From Onchidella celtica (lineage: Eukaryota; Mollusca; Gastropoda; Systellommatophora; Onchidiidae), in contig OZ007579.1 in assembly GCA_963931925.1 (NCBI GenBank), forward strand, positions 26,810,867-26,874,866: DNA of 64,000 nt, written 5' to 3'. This document shows positions 34,601 to 47,862 of this stretch, piece after piece (position 1 is the stretch's first letter; every line of letters starts with the position of its first letter). The translations under genes were made by a program, and so were the position numbers. Below the pieces are notes generated by a model, which had not been told where the DNA came from, made no database searches, and saw nothing but the letters and a program-made list of their open reading frames with translations.

Positions 34601-35560
34601 TGTAGACATGTTATATAATCATGCATCAATGTAATTATGATAATACGTGTAAAATGATTATAATTATTTAATAACTATAAATACTAATTCACTATATATT
34701 TGAATTATTTTTGTGTGCGTATGTATAAGCTAGTATAGGTATAACATAAATGTTACCGGGAACTTGAGGTATGGTGCGCCGTATAAATGCTTTCTACTTC
34801 CTCTTCTTCTTCTTATTGTTATCATTGTAATGATTTTTTTAAAAATTATTGTTATCTTCAAACAAAATTATCCAGTACGAATTACAGAACTTCATTTGGA
34901 ATAGAATGTCTTAAGACTTTCTGTTCCTGGGTGAGGCTCTACTCCTTCACCACTGCAGTACTAAAAGAGCATTGCCGTGTACAACGCGAAGACCTATAAC
35001 AGTTGGAGTTGTAATACCGTAACATTTCTATAAAACCATGCTCATTTTAAATTATAATTACTTCTCCCGACGAAACTACATAAAATTAATGACCTGGGGG
35101 AAGCTGAATGTGAGTTGTCATTTATTTAGATATGTGATCGAGGGATGTACCCTTGTAAATTCACTAATGTGGACCCACAGTGCGTCTTGTCCTTTCTAAG
35201 AGAGGCTAAGATCTACAACTTGATTTTAAAAAACTTTTAACTCATTCACAAAACTCTTTTTAGATCCATGCAAAACAACTTTTGAGAACGTAATAAAATT
35301 TATAGGGAGCTGATCAATTCTATTGATGAAATTTAGAAGCTCTGAATACACCATTGGAAGTTAAATGGTTATCAATAAAATCTTTACGGTTAAGTAAAAA
35401 TTTCGTGGTGATATACTATATTAAAGAACTTATAAACGTGAGGGATAAATGCATGTTGAAGAATAACACCAGCTGTCAAATCTGAACAAAAATTTCCACT
35501 GTATAGAAAACAGTTGAATCTGAGGGACGAATTGCCTTTTCTTTTCCCCCCTGCAGTAAC
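34600..35560. other. Non-coding stretch
   Basis: AT-rich, no gene recognised. Confidence 0.5.
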
Positions 35561-35564
35561 ACTA

Positions 35565-35780
35565 ATTTTCTAATTGGGAATTGAGTACATAATTACATAT
35601 ATATACTGAAGGATTTTTTAAAGAACTGATTCATTTCCAGCTAGTTTCTTTCAGAGAACACGAGAAATAAACTTAGTACTAATTTTCAAATTGGGAATAG
35701 AGTACATATATATACTGAAGGATTAAAAAAAACAACTGATTCATTTCCAGCTAGTTTCTTTCGGAGAACACGAGTTCATA
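35565..35780. repeat. Two-copy direct tandem duplication, about 108-bp unit
   Basis: ACTAATTTTCTAATTGGGAA and later ATATATACTGAAGGATT, AACTGATTCATTTCCAGCTA and GAGAACACGAG recur in order. The copies are highly similar apart from small indels. Confidence 0.88.
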
Positions 35781-35784
35781 TACT

Positions 35785-37500
35785 GATTTTTTTTAAAGAC
35801 AGGGCTCGGGAGTATGGCTGTATGGAAATGTTGAAAGCATTTGGTAAAATCCCACATTATTGGAAATTTAAGAAGAAATATTCTTCGCGCACTATTTGAA
35901 GCAAGTGTCTTTCGGATGATCAGCTCAGAGCGGCTTATGGTAGTGAGTCAAGTAATGTGCGGTTTAAACAATTGCAGTTTCACTGTACAAAGATCTGAAG
36001 TTGGGCCTTCACCCAGTAGAAAGCAATTGGGGGGTGAGGGAAACGTTGCCCATACTAGTGGCTGGTGCGTGTTTTAGTAGGGTCTCCTTCTGTCCTATCA
36101 TTCTGTCATATTCTATCTGCTATGGTCTTGCTTTGTCTTAGCACAATCTAACAGGTAGAGTCCACAAGAAAAACTGGCTCAGTCACAGGTTTCATGTTTA
36201 AAAGAAATGAGTTTTTAACTTTGTCTGAGCTCTTTCTGTCATAGACTAGACTCTACATTATTTTTAGGCGAAAATTTTAACGGACTGAGCCCATTTCTGT
36301 CAAAGATAATGAAGTAAGTTGTACAATGGAATATTACTTTTGGGCTTAGGTATAATTACCCATAATTTCTACATTGTGACTTAATCCGTTTTTTCCGTGG
36401 ACTCGTATTGTTATCGTGTGGATGTGCTTTCTCCAAACTCCAACTCAAGTTGTCCATTTTAAAAAAAATCTTTACGGTGATAGTAATTTCAAATTCAGTT
36501 GAACATTTTTATGTGCGGATTTTTGTATGGGTCAAACTGCATTTTGTACAGAGCTCTACCAGAATTAATGGAATTTCAGCGTGAGGGATAAATTGCAATT
36601 TGCATAATAACATGGTTTCATGTTTTCAATTGATGGAATGCAACCATGTCTGTGTTTGGCAGTCGTCACATGTTTTGGTATGTTCATGTATTATTTGTGA
36701 ATCGAACGCAAGTGGTCGATTGGCTATGAAGCGCTTACAACTTGTATAACTGGTTGAAGCAGTATAAAAATTAATGTTATTTACCATTATTATTGTTAAC
36801 CAGGTAACGTTAAACATGAATTCTAACACCCACCCCCCCCCCCCCGGCTACACTTCTTTTTCCTCACAGCATTAACTATGTCTAATTATGACGGGCAGGA
36901 CCCACATACGGTGAGTTTTCATTCATTCATTCATTCACTCCTAGAGATGATATCACAGAAGTATAATAGTCATAAAGTTTTAGTTCTCAAGAAAAAAATA
37001 ATTAAATTTTAGGAAAAACTAGCCCACCGCACAACGCCGTAAAATAAGGTGGCGAAAGGACTTTCCAACAATACTTCTCGATTCTACTGAACAAAATTGC
37101 GCCGTGATCCGGCCCAAATAGTATATGCTTGGCCAGTAGGCGAGTCAAGAAAAATGTCGGAATCAGAGAAATAGTACTGTTGTACTAGACTACGCCAGCC
37201 CCCTCGGTTCGGGGCACGAAAAGTGAAATCCAATCGTCTAGCGTGGCAGCCATTTCCTAATCTAGCAAAACAATCGCAGACCTAAAGGGTGGTGAGTAGC
37301 AGAAAGGCCAGATGAGGATAATTTGGAAAAAAGGGGTTATTTGAGGAGCCATAAACACACAACAAATCTAAAAACACGAAAGCCTTCGGCCTCTATAAAG
37401 TGATAGCACATACACACAATGAAAGGAAAGATAACAGATAGATTAGAAAAAATAAGTAAGGAAAATATGTGCAACGAAGCGGAAAGACTTGGTATAATGT
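35785..37500. other. Non-coding stretch
   Basis: Contains a C-run (36832-36845) and a short (CATT)n at 36918-36936. No gene recognised. Confidence 0.45.
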
Positions 37501-37647
37501 AAAGAGGCTGGCCCATGATAGAGAGGGATGGAAAGTGTTTGTTGGTGGCCTATACCCTGATCCAGGGTAAGAAAGGCAATGATGATGATGATGAAGGAAA
37601 ATATGGTTGTGATCTGGCACTGGGAATGCATAAAGGATTTTTGTTCT

Positions 37648-40600
37648 ACTGGTGTCTTTCATTCACCTTCACTATCTGCGCCGTGCTTTCTTCATGTCTT
37701 TCATTCACCTTCCCTATCTGCGCCGTGCTTTCTTCATGTCTTTCATTCACCTTCCCTATCTGCGCCGTGCTTTCTTCATGTCTTTCATTCACCTTCCCTA
37801 TCTGCGCCGTGCTTTCTTCATGTCTTTCATTCACCTTCCCTATCTGCGCCGTGCTTTCTTCATGTCTTTCATTCACCTTCACTATCTGCGCCGTGCTTTC
37901 TTCATGTCTTTCATTCACCTTCCCTATCTGCGCCATGCTTTCTTCATGTCTTTCATTCACCTTCTCTATCTGCGCCGTGCTTTCTTCATGTCTTTCATTC
38001 ACCTTCATTGTCTGCGCCGTGCTTTCTTCATGTCTTTCATTCACCTTCACTGTCTGCGCCGTGCTTTCTTCATGTCTTTCATTCACCTTCCCTATCTGCG
38101 CCGTGCTTTCTTCATGTCTTTCATTCACCTTCACTATCTGCGCCGTGCTTTCTTCATGTCTTTCATTCACCTTCCCTATCTGCGCCATGCTTTCTTCATG
38201 TCTTTCATTCACCTTCTCTATCTGCGCCGTGCTTTCTTCATGTCTTTCATTCACCTTCATTGTCTGCGCCGTGCTTTCTTCATGTCTTTCATTCACCTTC
38301 ACTGTCTGCGCCGTGCTTTCTTCATGTCTTTCATTCACCTTCCCTATCTGCGCCGTGCTTTCTTCATGTCTTTCACTCACCTTCCCTATATGCGCCGTAC
38401 TTTCTTCATGTCTTTCATTCACCTTCACTGTCTGCGCCGTGCTTTCTTCATGTCTTTCATTCACCTTCACTGTCTGCGAAGTGCTTTCTTCATGTCTTTC
38501 ATTCACCTTCCCTATCTGCGCTGTGCTTTCTTCATGTCTTTCACTCACCTTCCCTATATGCGCCGTACTTTCTTCATGTCTTTCATTCACCTTCACTATC
38601 TGCGCCGTGCTTTCTTCATGTCTTTCATTCACCTTCCCTATCTGCGCCGTGCTTTCTTCATGTCTTTCATTCACCTTCACTGTCTGCGCCGTGCTTTCTT
38701 CATGTCTTTCATTCACCTTCCCTATCTGCGCCGTGCTTTCTTCATGTCTTTCATTCACCTTCCCTATCTGCGCCGTGCTTTCTTCATGTCTTTCATTCAC
38801 CTTCCCTATCTGCTCCGTGCTTTCTTCATGTCTTTCATTCACCTTCCCTATCTGCGCCGTGCTTTCTTCATGTCTTTCATTCACCTTCCCTATCTGCGCC
38901 GTGCTTTCTTCATGTCTTTCATTCACCTTCCCTATCTGCGCCGTGCTTTCTTCATGTCTTTCACTCACCTTCCCTATCTGCGCCGTGCTTTCTTCATGTC
39001 TTTCATTCACCTTCCCTATCTGCGCCGTGCTTTCTTCATGTCTTTCATTCACCTTCACTATCTGCGCCGTGCTTTCTTCATGTCTTTCATTCACCTTCCC
39101 TATCTGCGCCGTGCTTTCTTCCTGTCTTTCATTCACCTTCACTGTCTGCGCCGTGCTTTCTTCATGTCTTTCATTCACCTTCACTGTCTTCGCCGTGCTT
39201 TCTTCATGTCTTTCATTCACCTTCACTGTCTGCGCCGTGCTTTCTTCATGTCTTTCATTCACCTTCCCTATCTGCGCCGTGCTTTCTTCATGTCTTTCAT
39301 TCACCTTCCCTATCTGCGCCGTGCTTTCTTCATGTCTTTCACTCACCTTCCCTATCTCCGCCGTGCTTTCTTCATGTCTTTCATTCACCTTCCCTATCTG
39401 CGCCGTGCTTTCTTCATGTCTTTCATTCACCTTCCCTATCTGCGCCGTGCTTTCTTCATGTCTTTCACTCACCTTCCCTATCTCCGCCGTGCTTTCTTCA
39501 TGTCTTTCATTCACCTTCCCTATCTGCGCCGTGCTTTCTTCATGTCTTTCATTCACCTTCCCTATCTGCGCCGTGCTTTCTTCATGTCTTTCATTCACCT
39601 TCCCTATCTGCGCCGTGCTTTCTTCATGTCTTTCACTCACCTTCCCTATCTCCGCCGTGCTTTCTTCATGTCTTTCATTCACCTTCACTATCTGCGCCGT
39701 GCTTTCTTCATGTCTTTCACTCACCTTCCCTATCTCCGCCGTGCTTTCTTCATGTCTTTCATTCACCTTCCCTATCTCCGCCGTGCTTTCTCCATGTCTT
39801 TCATTCACCTTCACTATCTCCGCCGTGCTTTCTTCATGTCTTTCATTCACCTTTCCTATCTCCGCCGTGCTTTCTTCATGTCTTTCATTCACCTTCACTA
39901 TCTCCGCCGTGCTTTCTTCATGTCTTTCATTCACCTTTCCTATCTCCGCCGTGCTTTCTTCATGTCTTTCATTCACCTTCCCTATCTCCGCCGTGCTTTC
40001 TTCATGTCTTTCATTCACCTTCCCTATCTCCGCCGTGCTTTCTCCATGTCTTTCATTCACCTTCACTATCTCCGCCGTGCTTTCTTCATGTCTTTCATTC
40101 ACCTTCCCTATCTCCGCCGTGCTTTCTTCATGTCTTTCATTCACCTTCCCTATCTGCTCCGTGCTTTCTTCATGTCTTTCATTCACCTTCCCTATCTCCG
40201 CCGTGCTTTCTTCATGTCTTTCATTCACCTTCCCTATCTCCGCCGTGCTTTCTTCATGTCTTTCATTCACCTTCCCTATCTCCGCCGTGCTTTCTTCATG
40301 TCTTTCATTCACCTTCCCTATCTCCGCCGTGCTTTCTTCATGTCTTTCATTCACCTTCCCTATCTCCGCCGTGCTTTCTTCATGTCTTTCATTCACCTTC
40401 CCTATCTCCGCCGTGCTTTCTTCATGTCTTTCATTCACCTTCCCTATCTCCGCCGTGCTTTCTTCATGTCTTTCACTCACCTTCCCTATCTGCGCCGTGC
40501 TTTCTTCATGTCTTTCATTCACCTTCCCTATCTCCGCCGTGCTTTCTTCATGTCTTTCACTCACCTTCCCTATCTCCGCCGTGCTTTCTTCATGTCTTTC

Positions 40601-42025
40601 ATTCACCTTCCCTATCTCCGCCGTGCTTTCTTCATGTCTTTCATTCACCTTTCCTATCTCCGCCGTGCTTTCTTCATGTCTTTCATTCACCTTCCCTATC
40701 TCCGCCGTGCTTTCTTCATGTCTTTCATTCACCTTTCCTATCTCCGCCGTGCTTTCTTCATGTCTTTCACTCACCTTCCCTATCTCCGCCGTGCTTTCTT
40801 CATGTCTTTCATTCACCTTCCCTATCTCCGCCGTGCTTTCTTCATGTCTTTCATTCACCTTCCCTATCTCCGCCGTGCTTTCTTCATGTCTTTCATTCAC
40901 CTTCCCTATCTCCGCCGCGCTTTCTTCATGTCTTTCATTCACCTTCCCTATCTCCGCCGTGCTTTCTTCATGTCTTTCATTCACCTTCCCTATCTCCGCC
41001 GTGCTTTCTTCATGTCTTTCATTCACCTTCCCTATCTCCGCCGTGCTTTCTTCATGTCTTTCATTCACCTTCCCTATCTCCGCCGTGCTTTCTTCATGTC
41101 TTTCATTCACCTTCACTGTCTCCGCCGTGCTTTCTTCATGTCTTTCATTCACCTTCCCTATCTCCGCCGTGCTTTCTTCATGTCTTTCATTCACCTTCAC
41201 TGTCTCCGCCGTGCTTTCTTCATGTCTTTCATTCACCTTCCCTATCTGCGCCGTGCTTTCTTCATGTCTTTCATTCACCTTCCCTATCTCCGCCGTGCTT
41301 TCTTCATGTCTTTCATTCACCTTCACTGTCTCCGCCGTGCTTTCTTCATGTCTTTCATTCACCTTCCCTATCTCCGCCGTGCTTTCTTCATGTCTTTCAT
41401 TCACCTTCCCTATCTCCGCCGTGCTTTCTTCATGTCTTTCATTCACCTTCACTGTCTCCGCCGTGCTTTCTTCATGTCTTTCATTCACCTTCCCTATCTG
41501 CGCCGTGCTTTCTTCATGTCTTTCATTCACCTTCCCTATCTCCGCCGTGCTTTCTTCATGTCTTTCATTCACCTTCACTGTCTCCGCCGTGCTTTCTTCA
41601 TGTCTTTCATTCACCTTCCCTATCTCCGCCGTGCTTTCTTCATGTCTTTCATTCACCTTCCCTATCTCCGCCGTGCTTTCTTCATGTCTTTCATTCACCT
41701 TCCCTATCTCCGCCGTGCTTTCTTCATGTCTTTCATTCACCTTCCCTATCTCCGCCGTGCTTTCTTCATGTCTTTCATTCACCTTCCCTATCTCCGCCGT
41801 GCTTTCTTCATGTCTTTCATTCACCTTTCCTATCTCCGCCGTGCTTTCTTCATGTCTTTCATTCACCTTTCCTATCTCCGCCGTGCTTTCTTCATGTCTT
41901 TCATTCACCTTTCCTATCTCCGCCGTGCTTTCTTCATGTCTTTCATTCACCTTTCCTATCTCCGCCGTGCTTTCTTCATGTCTTTCATTCACCTTTCCTA
42001 TCTCCGCCGTGCTTTCTTCGTCTTT
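37648..42025. repeat. 42-bp minisatellite array, about 104 copies
   Basis: The unit is CTTTCATTCACCTTCCCTAT then CTSCGCCGTGCTTTCTTCAT and GT. 42 is a multiple of three and no unit phase has a stop in three plus-strand frames and one minus-strand frame, so ORFs of about 1460-1520 codons appear in four frames. The minus frame repeats the 14-mer NERHEESTAEIGKV. Unit variants are mostly amino-acid changing in every frame. Left-half units mostly have CTGCGCC and right-half units CTCCGCC. One 6-unit (252-bp) block, units 6-11, recurs as units 12-17. Confidence 0.97.
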
Positions 42026-42514
42026 CACCCACACTATCAAGGGCCACCTCCCATTGTTGTGTTGTTTTTATTCCCCTCTATAATTTTTTTTAGTCAGACC
42101 AGCTTTGACTCATATTGCTTTTGTCATATTGCTGTCTCCTTCAGTTTCTCGCCAAGATCTCATTCTCAGTTATTTTTCTGTTCTTTAAATACATCTACAG
42201 GATAGATCTAGCTAGATCTAAGTTACCGAAATACCGAAAGGAGAGCGGCGAACGTTTCTGTTCACACTAATTAAGAGAAAAAAAATCATTAAAATTTGAT
42301 ATACATTTTATTTCTAAGTAGCAACTAGCAAAACTAGATCTAGTCTATTTAATGAACTTGAATGAATAATGACAGTAATCTGGAAAAGATGAACAATGAT
42401 CAGTTTCTCGAGCGATGTTTTGATCATAATTGTAATGGCCGCAGTGTTCTCCATGCGCGGCATCACTGTGCCTCTGTATGATGCTCAGTCGACTATAATA
42501 ATGTCTTTGGTAGG

Positions 42515-42715
42515 AACACTTTCTTCGGTAGAATTGAAAAGTATGACAAGAAATTCTCCTGTTCAAAATCACCTAAAATATGAAAAATATAACGAATTTT
42601 AAGACCTTTTAAAATATGCCCAAGTGGACTTTTACGTCTTCCGAGGCGCAATACGATATTTTGTTGAATTTAAGCGTCCGCGGGTAAAAAGCCATTTGAG
42701 GGCGGCTCTGAGAAA
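42515..42715 (+). repeat. Dispersed repeat family R1, copy 4
   Basis: Carries both R1 blocks: GTAGAATTGAAAAGTATGACA with AGAAATTC, and TTTTAAGACCTTTTAAAATA with TTACGTCTTCCGAGGCG, GATATTTTGTTGAATTTAAGCG and GGTAAAAAGCC. Confidence 0.6.
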
Positions 42716-42719
42716 ATGG

Positions 42720-44530
42720 GTCTATGACAAAACGAGGCTGTGAGAAATCGTGATTCAAAATGTGAGAATATGTTGGTAAACACATCATGGCGACTATTGT
42801 TTTCGTTTTCAAATTCTCATCTAGCGTTGTCCTCATTCAGTCATAGAGAGTTACAAAACTCCAACGGATTCACCGTGACGCAGCACTAGTCGCCTCGCTT
42901 ATCATTCGTCAATATTTGGGGGCGGGTTTATCACCATGGGTGACGTTTTTGTTTACATTGGACCGAGGCTTGATTCGGCCGAGTAACGGACAAAGATTTT
43001 GCTCTATATCCCCTGTATTCAGCGGTCATTAAAAAAAAAAAATTGTTTTAGGCACTACGCTTTTTCTTGCTGCAACTTGTATTGTCACCTTGAAATCGGT
43101 AGTGAGAATAGGAAAGATAACATGCAACTGGGTTTCGACAAGAAGAGTGTTGTGTCGAGAATGGAATAGATTGCTTTGGCTTTTGGTTGAAAAGCTCTAG
43201 ACCATAGCTTCTCGCTCAAACAATCAATGAATATCTTGAAGTGAGAATACATACAATAGGTATGAAATAGATTTAATTCTAACACGTTCGACAGAACACT
43301 GTTTCTCTTGGTCGGGGGGTGATCGAAATCATTTGGAAGAGTTAGGTTTAGGCCTACAGAAAGTCAGATTGGAACAGGCTGCATACACAGTGACGAAATA
43401 TTCCTTTGTTGTATGGCCTATGACATACTTTAACACTACATTGTAATATCCTACTTGAAAATTCTTAAGTTTTGTTTCGCGAGGCATCGCTTTAGTGGTC
43501 CTACTTTTTATACTGGCACGCAGGAGAAAATGACTCTTCAACACTTCCTTTCACAATTTAGAATAGATCAACAATGGCTTCACCAGGTCTGAAGAGGTGG
43601 GGTACTATTTTCGATGTTTCTCCTTTATTTTATAACATATGACCCCCATTTTTGCTCCAAATCTTGCAGAATCAGACTGTTTATGTTTTAGACAATAGAA
43701 TCTGGAAAAAATAATTGATTTTTAGTCAAAATAAGAGAAGAAATGTGTGCTGTTTACCACGTGGACATTATGAACATGACAGGTTTTTACTGGGTTGAGT
43801 CGAATATCCACCTTGGTGGACACTATGAGTATGACAGCAATAAAAGTCATTGAAATGTTCTGTTGACAATTGTTACAAAATAAAAGTCACTGAAACTGAA
43901 TTAAGAATCTTTGATCTTTTCTGGCTTAGCAAAACTCTGTGAACATGTTTGTATTTTGCTTGAAAAGTTTGTAGTAGTAGAGCATTTCAAGAAAGGCCAG
44001 TATTATTTGGATGATCACCGAAGATAAAAAAAAAATAATCATCTGCCTCTATTTCTTGACCAACGTGCTTTGGTAAACCTGAACAAAAGGTCTGTTGGCG
44101 AATATACGCTAAGTCTAAAAAAGGCAGAAACATTATTTTTATCCAAGCTAATCTGGCCTGCCTTGAAATGCTCTCCTAGAAACAAAGTATACTGTTTGGA
44201 AGCGAGCCGATTATCATGAAGAACACTTTTCACCTTCATGGCGTCCACTCTGGCAGACACAGAGAATTAGCCTGAGGTCATGGCGTCCACTCTAGTGGAC
44301 AACTTGACCTCCCCCCGCCCCCCCCCCCTCGGTGAAGGAATATAAACATTTTGAGGTTTTTTAATGGCTAATTTATGCTAAAGTTAACGTGTGACAAATT
44401 TCATGGAGATATTTATATATTCCTTCATACCTCATGCAACAAAGGGATAAAAATTACAGATTAACTGTGGGGTCGCAACAAGGCTTACACAGTGGTCTAG
44501 GATTAATCGACAATATGCCCACTGCTATTT
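42720..44530. other. Non-coding stretch with a small recurrent motif
   Basis: No gene. A motif around GTGGACACTATGAGTATGAC recurs in variant form near 43758 and 43816, and GGCGTCCACTCTGGCAGACA-type text near 44240 and 44282. Poly-C run at 44319-44329. Confidence 0.45.
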
Positions 44531-44542
44531 GCTTTATATTAA

Positions 44543-44580
44543 CTAGATGAGATAATCGGCATTGTCCGGGATAAAACTGC
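44543..44580 (-). mobile_element. Helitron-like 3' terminus, third copy
   Basis: On the minus strand a GC-rich near-hairpin (CCCGGACAATGCCGATT) is followed by a short spacer and CTAG then T, as at 11009. Confidence 0.45.
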
Positions 44581-44739
44581 GAACCCACGGTCCTGTCTCT
44601 CTTTCTTTTTGGTCTACAAAATTGCGCGCATCGAATTGAACGCGTATTGATATCGTCCACTGTGTGGTGGGCTAACTACAGGGAGCCAAAACAAAGATCA
44701 TTGTACTTTACATTTTTACAACTCTTTATTTAAAAATAC

Positions 44740-44905
44740 CTGAAAATTGAATCAACAGAATCGGTCGATACGAAAGCTGAATTAGTTGACACTTAAGAAA
44801 ATTAATTTTATAATTTTTGAAATTGTCATTTAGGCTGTAGAGTGGAGAAAGAAACAACGGGCAAAATTGCATCACAATGAATTACTCAGGCCACTATTTT
44901 TTTTT
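44740..44905 (+). repeat. Dispersed repeat family R3, copy 2
   Basis: Partner of 32480-32700; the matched order of blocks ends at GGCCACTA, where a T-run replaces the ATG microsatellite. Confidence 0.6.
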
Positions 44906-44909
44906 TTTT

Positions 44910-46270
44910 TTACATAATGGATTAGATACTATGCCAGACCACAGACTGGTGCATTTCGTGATGTAAAATACAGTTGTGTGAATCACGTATAGTTGCCTCT
45001 AAAATTGATTTAATAGATCTATTCTAGATCTAATAGATAATACAATGTTATTGCCTTTCTTCTTATCTACTTGATATATTGATTCAATCTTTTGAATTAT
45101 TGATACAAACTCAATTTACTTGATATTATTCATATTATAAAATCTGTGTTCAGCGTCAAGCGGAGAAAAGAAATATTACAAAACAATTTCAAGAGAAATG
45201 TGTGATGTCTAAAACATTGAATTTAAATCAGCATGGGGACAAAATTAATGGACACGGCTCACATTCCCTGCATAATATGTACTTAGCTCTTACGTTTTGA
45301 CGGAAATGTTTATTATGCTACAACAGTGAATACACTAAATATATTACTTGTTTGTACTTCAGAAGAGAACTCTTAGCCATAAGATTAGACCATCATCACT
45401 ACCAAACTCAAAACATTTTGGGGGCATACTTCATGACACTTTTACCTTTCCGTGTCACTAGCCAGTAAGAAAAACCTGCAAAAGGGTGTAAAAAAAATGA
45501 TGGTAAAGGCGGATCTATAGAGCCAGTCCAGTGAAGACAACACAGTACCAAGTTTGAGTTTCTGACTATGCTCATATCAGACAATGACTGTACATGTAGA
45601 ATTTTGCATTATCTGCCATCGTGGTGCATCCCCACTGGACATCAGCCGTGCCCCAGTGTGTGTTTGGGTGTTTTCTCATTTTATGTAACTTCATTGTGTG
45701 TATGTCAGACAGACAGACAGACACGCAGAGGGACTAGAACTCATTGTCACAATTATTTTCATGAACATATCCAAAGTAAACCTGTAGCATCCTACACACT
45801 CGTACACACATCATGACTTATTGTTTTAATGCACTTATTCAAAGTAAAACTGTTTGCAGCATGACACGAGATTGCCCATCTGATTTGGTGCACCAATCCA
45901 GTAAAGGGCGCCTTACGCCATGCAGCAGAAGTCTGGATAGTCAATGAATACGTGTGTAATTGTAATTTTCCTGTTCATCGAATTGAGTGACAGATATGTT
46001 TACACATTTGGCGAACAAATTTAGGGGAACTGAATTTTTGGGTTTGAATTTGGTCAACATTTGGGTGTTGCTCACTTCAAAGGGCCGTATCTGACGATCT
46101 ACAGGTAGCAACAAGATGAAACTTGATACGCTTTCTAAAAAATGAATGATTTATAAGATGTCACGAAAAAATAAATTTGACAATTCTGACATAGGCTCAT
46201 TTTCTCAGGGCCCGCCTTATTTATGATTACATTGGGGGAGTTAGTTCCTTTCATATTTCCCATCTTTTTC
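44910..46270. other. Upstream region of the PLAC8-like gene
   Basis: About 1.4 kb in which the first exon(s), start codon and promoter of the downstream gene should lie if the gene is complete. I could not identify them. Confidence 0.4.
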
Positions 46271-46276
46271 CTGCAG

Positions 46277-47776
46277 CCACTCCCCAGTGATCATCAGCCT
46301 AACGACACCCCTGAGGTCGTTACGAAGCAGCCGCAGCAGCAGCCGTATCCACAGCCGCAGCAACAGCCGTATCCACAGCCGCATCAAGCGCCGTACGCAC
46401 AACCGCAGCCGTACATGCAGCCGTCGTCGCAGATGCAGAGTTCAGTGTCCAACAACAATACAGTGGTGGTGCTGAACAATCAATCTCCCGCTGTGAACCA
46501 ACCTCGGCCGTGGAGCACGGGCATATGTGATTGCTGCAGTGATGTATCTGTTTGTAAGTTGTGATTCCTGTAGAACACTGAGTATGATCTCCATGTTGTG
46601 TCCACTTAAGGAGGTATCATACTAAGCCCGTCCAGACACAGTCACATGCTACCAGAAAAATGTATACCAAAGAAAATGACAGACACTGACTGTCTGACTG
46701 GGCTTAGAATGATAGGATTTTCCCCCGATTTACTAAGAAAATATAGAAAACTAATGTGAACTTCTTGTCTGCCAGTATCTTATTTCAATTTATGTCTTCT
46801 CTATGTATGATGTCTTTCTTTCAATATATATATATATATATATAAATATATGTTTTCTTTAGGTATAATGGCGTTGTTTCACTTCTTTGATTATGATAGC
46901 GTTGTTTCAGTTTATGTCTTTCTTAAGTATTATCATGCTGTCCAAGTTGTGTTCCCATTATGCATGATATTAAACTCAGTACCACAACTGCCCAAATGGT
47001 GTTCCCTTTAGGCAGGAACGTGCTCTTCAAGTAATGCAACCCCTTCTGAGCACTGTCATATTGTCCAAGTTAATGTTTCCTTATGCATAATCATAATGTC
47101 CAAGTAATGTCCTCTTCGCTGTGGGCCTGGATTGAAGTCAAATATTTTGAAAGTACAACTTCAGTTGCTGTATATAGGAAAACTGGCTATTTAATTTTTC
47201 TTTTCTTTTTATTTGCAGCAGCGCTGTATCAAATCCACATCATTAATATTGATCATTATATCAAGCATTGTTTTCATTCGATACACCATGTGCCACAGCC
47301 CCGATCAGCGGGCAAACTGTGTGCACCATTTTTTTTTCAGAGGCCCGAAGAAGGAAGTGTCTCATCTTATTTTATCTAATATCTTTGACTTTACGAACAT
47401 AGAGATCCCCAGGAGCTACATAGTAAAACCAGAATATCTCTTTTTCTTTTTTTTTGGGTTGATCTTTTCTTTTTTTTTTTACAGGTTTCTGCGCACTGTG
47501 TTGTTTTGGTCTTCAGCAATCTCAAATCGCCTCAGACATGGGGGAGAGCTCTTGTGTTCCTTGCTGCGTACCTGGAGGAATGATTGTGCTGCGTACCAAA
47601 ATGAGGATACAAGAAAACATCCAGGTAAAGTATAGCAGAGGATCAGTCAATACTAGATGTACTGTTAACATTATGGTAAACGATGGCAGTGTATCATATT
47701 ACACAAGGTGCTGTGTTAACATTTGCTAGGCCACCCAGAGGCTGGGATAGTCAGTATTCAGTTAGTTATCATTCTG

Positions 47777-47862
<86 letters not shown>

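Noticed and set aside
37515..42205. Three long plus-strand ORFs (about 1500 codons each) through the minisatellite
   Set aside because: A 42-bp unit with no stop stays open in every frame. The products are monotonous Cys/Phe/Ser/His repeats, unit variants change amino acids freely, and no start context or splice site fits. Treated as satellite.
47083..47379. Extra PLAC8 exon after the strong acceptor at 47218
   Set aside because: The acceptor looks good, but exons 46277-46553 and 47485-47624 already join in phase across the conserved Cys cluster, and this stretch adds no PLAC8-like sequence. Possibly an alternative exon.
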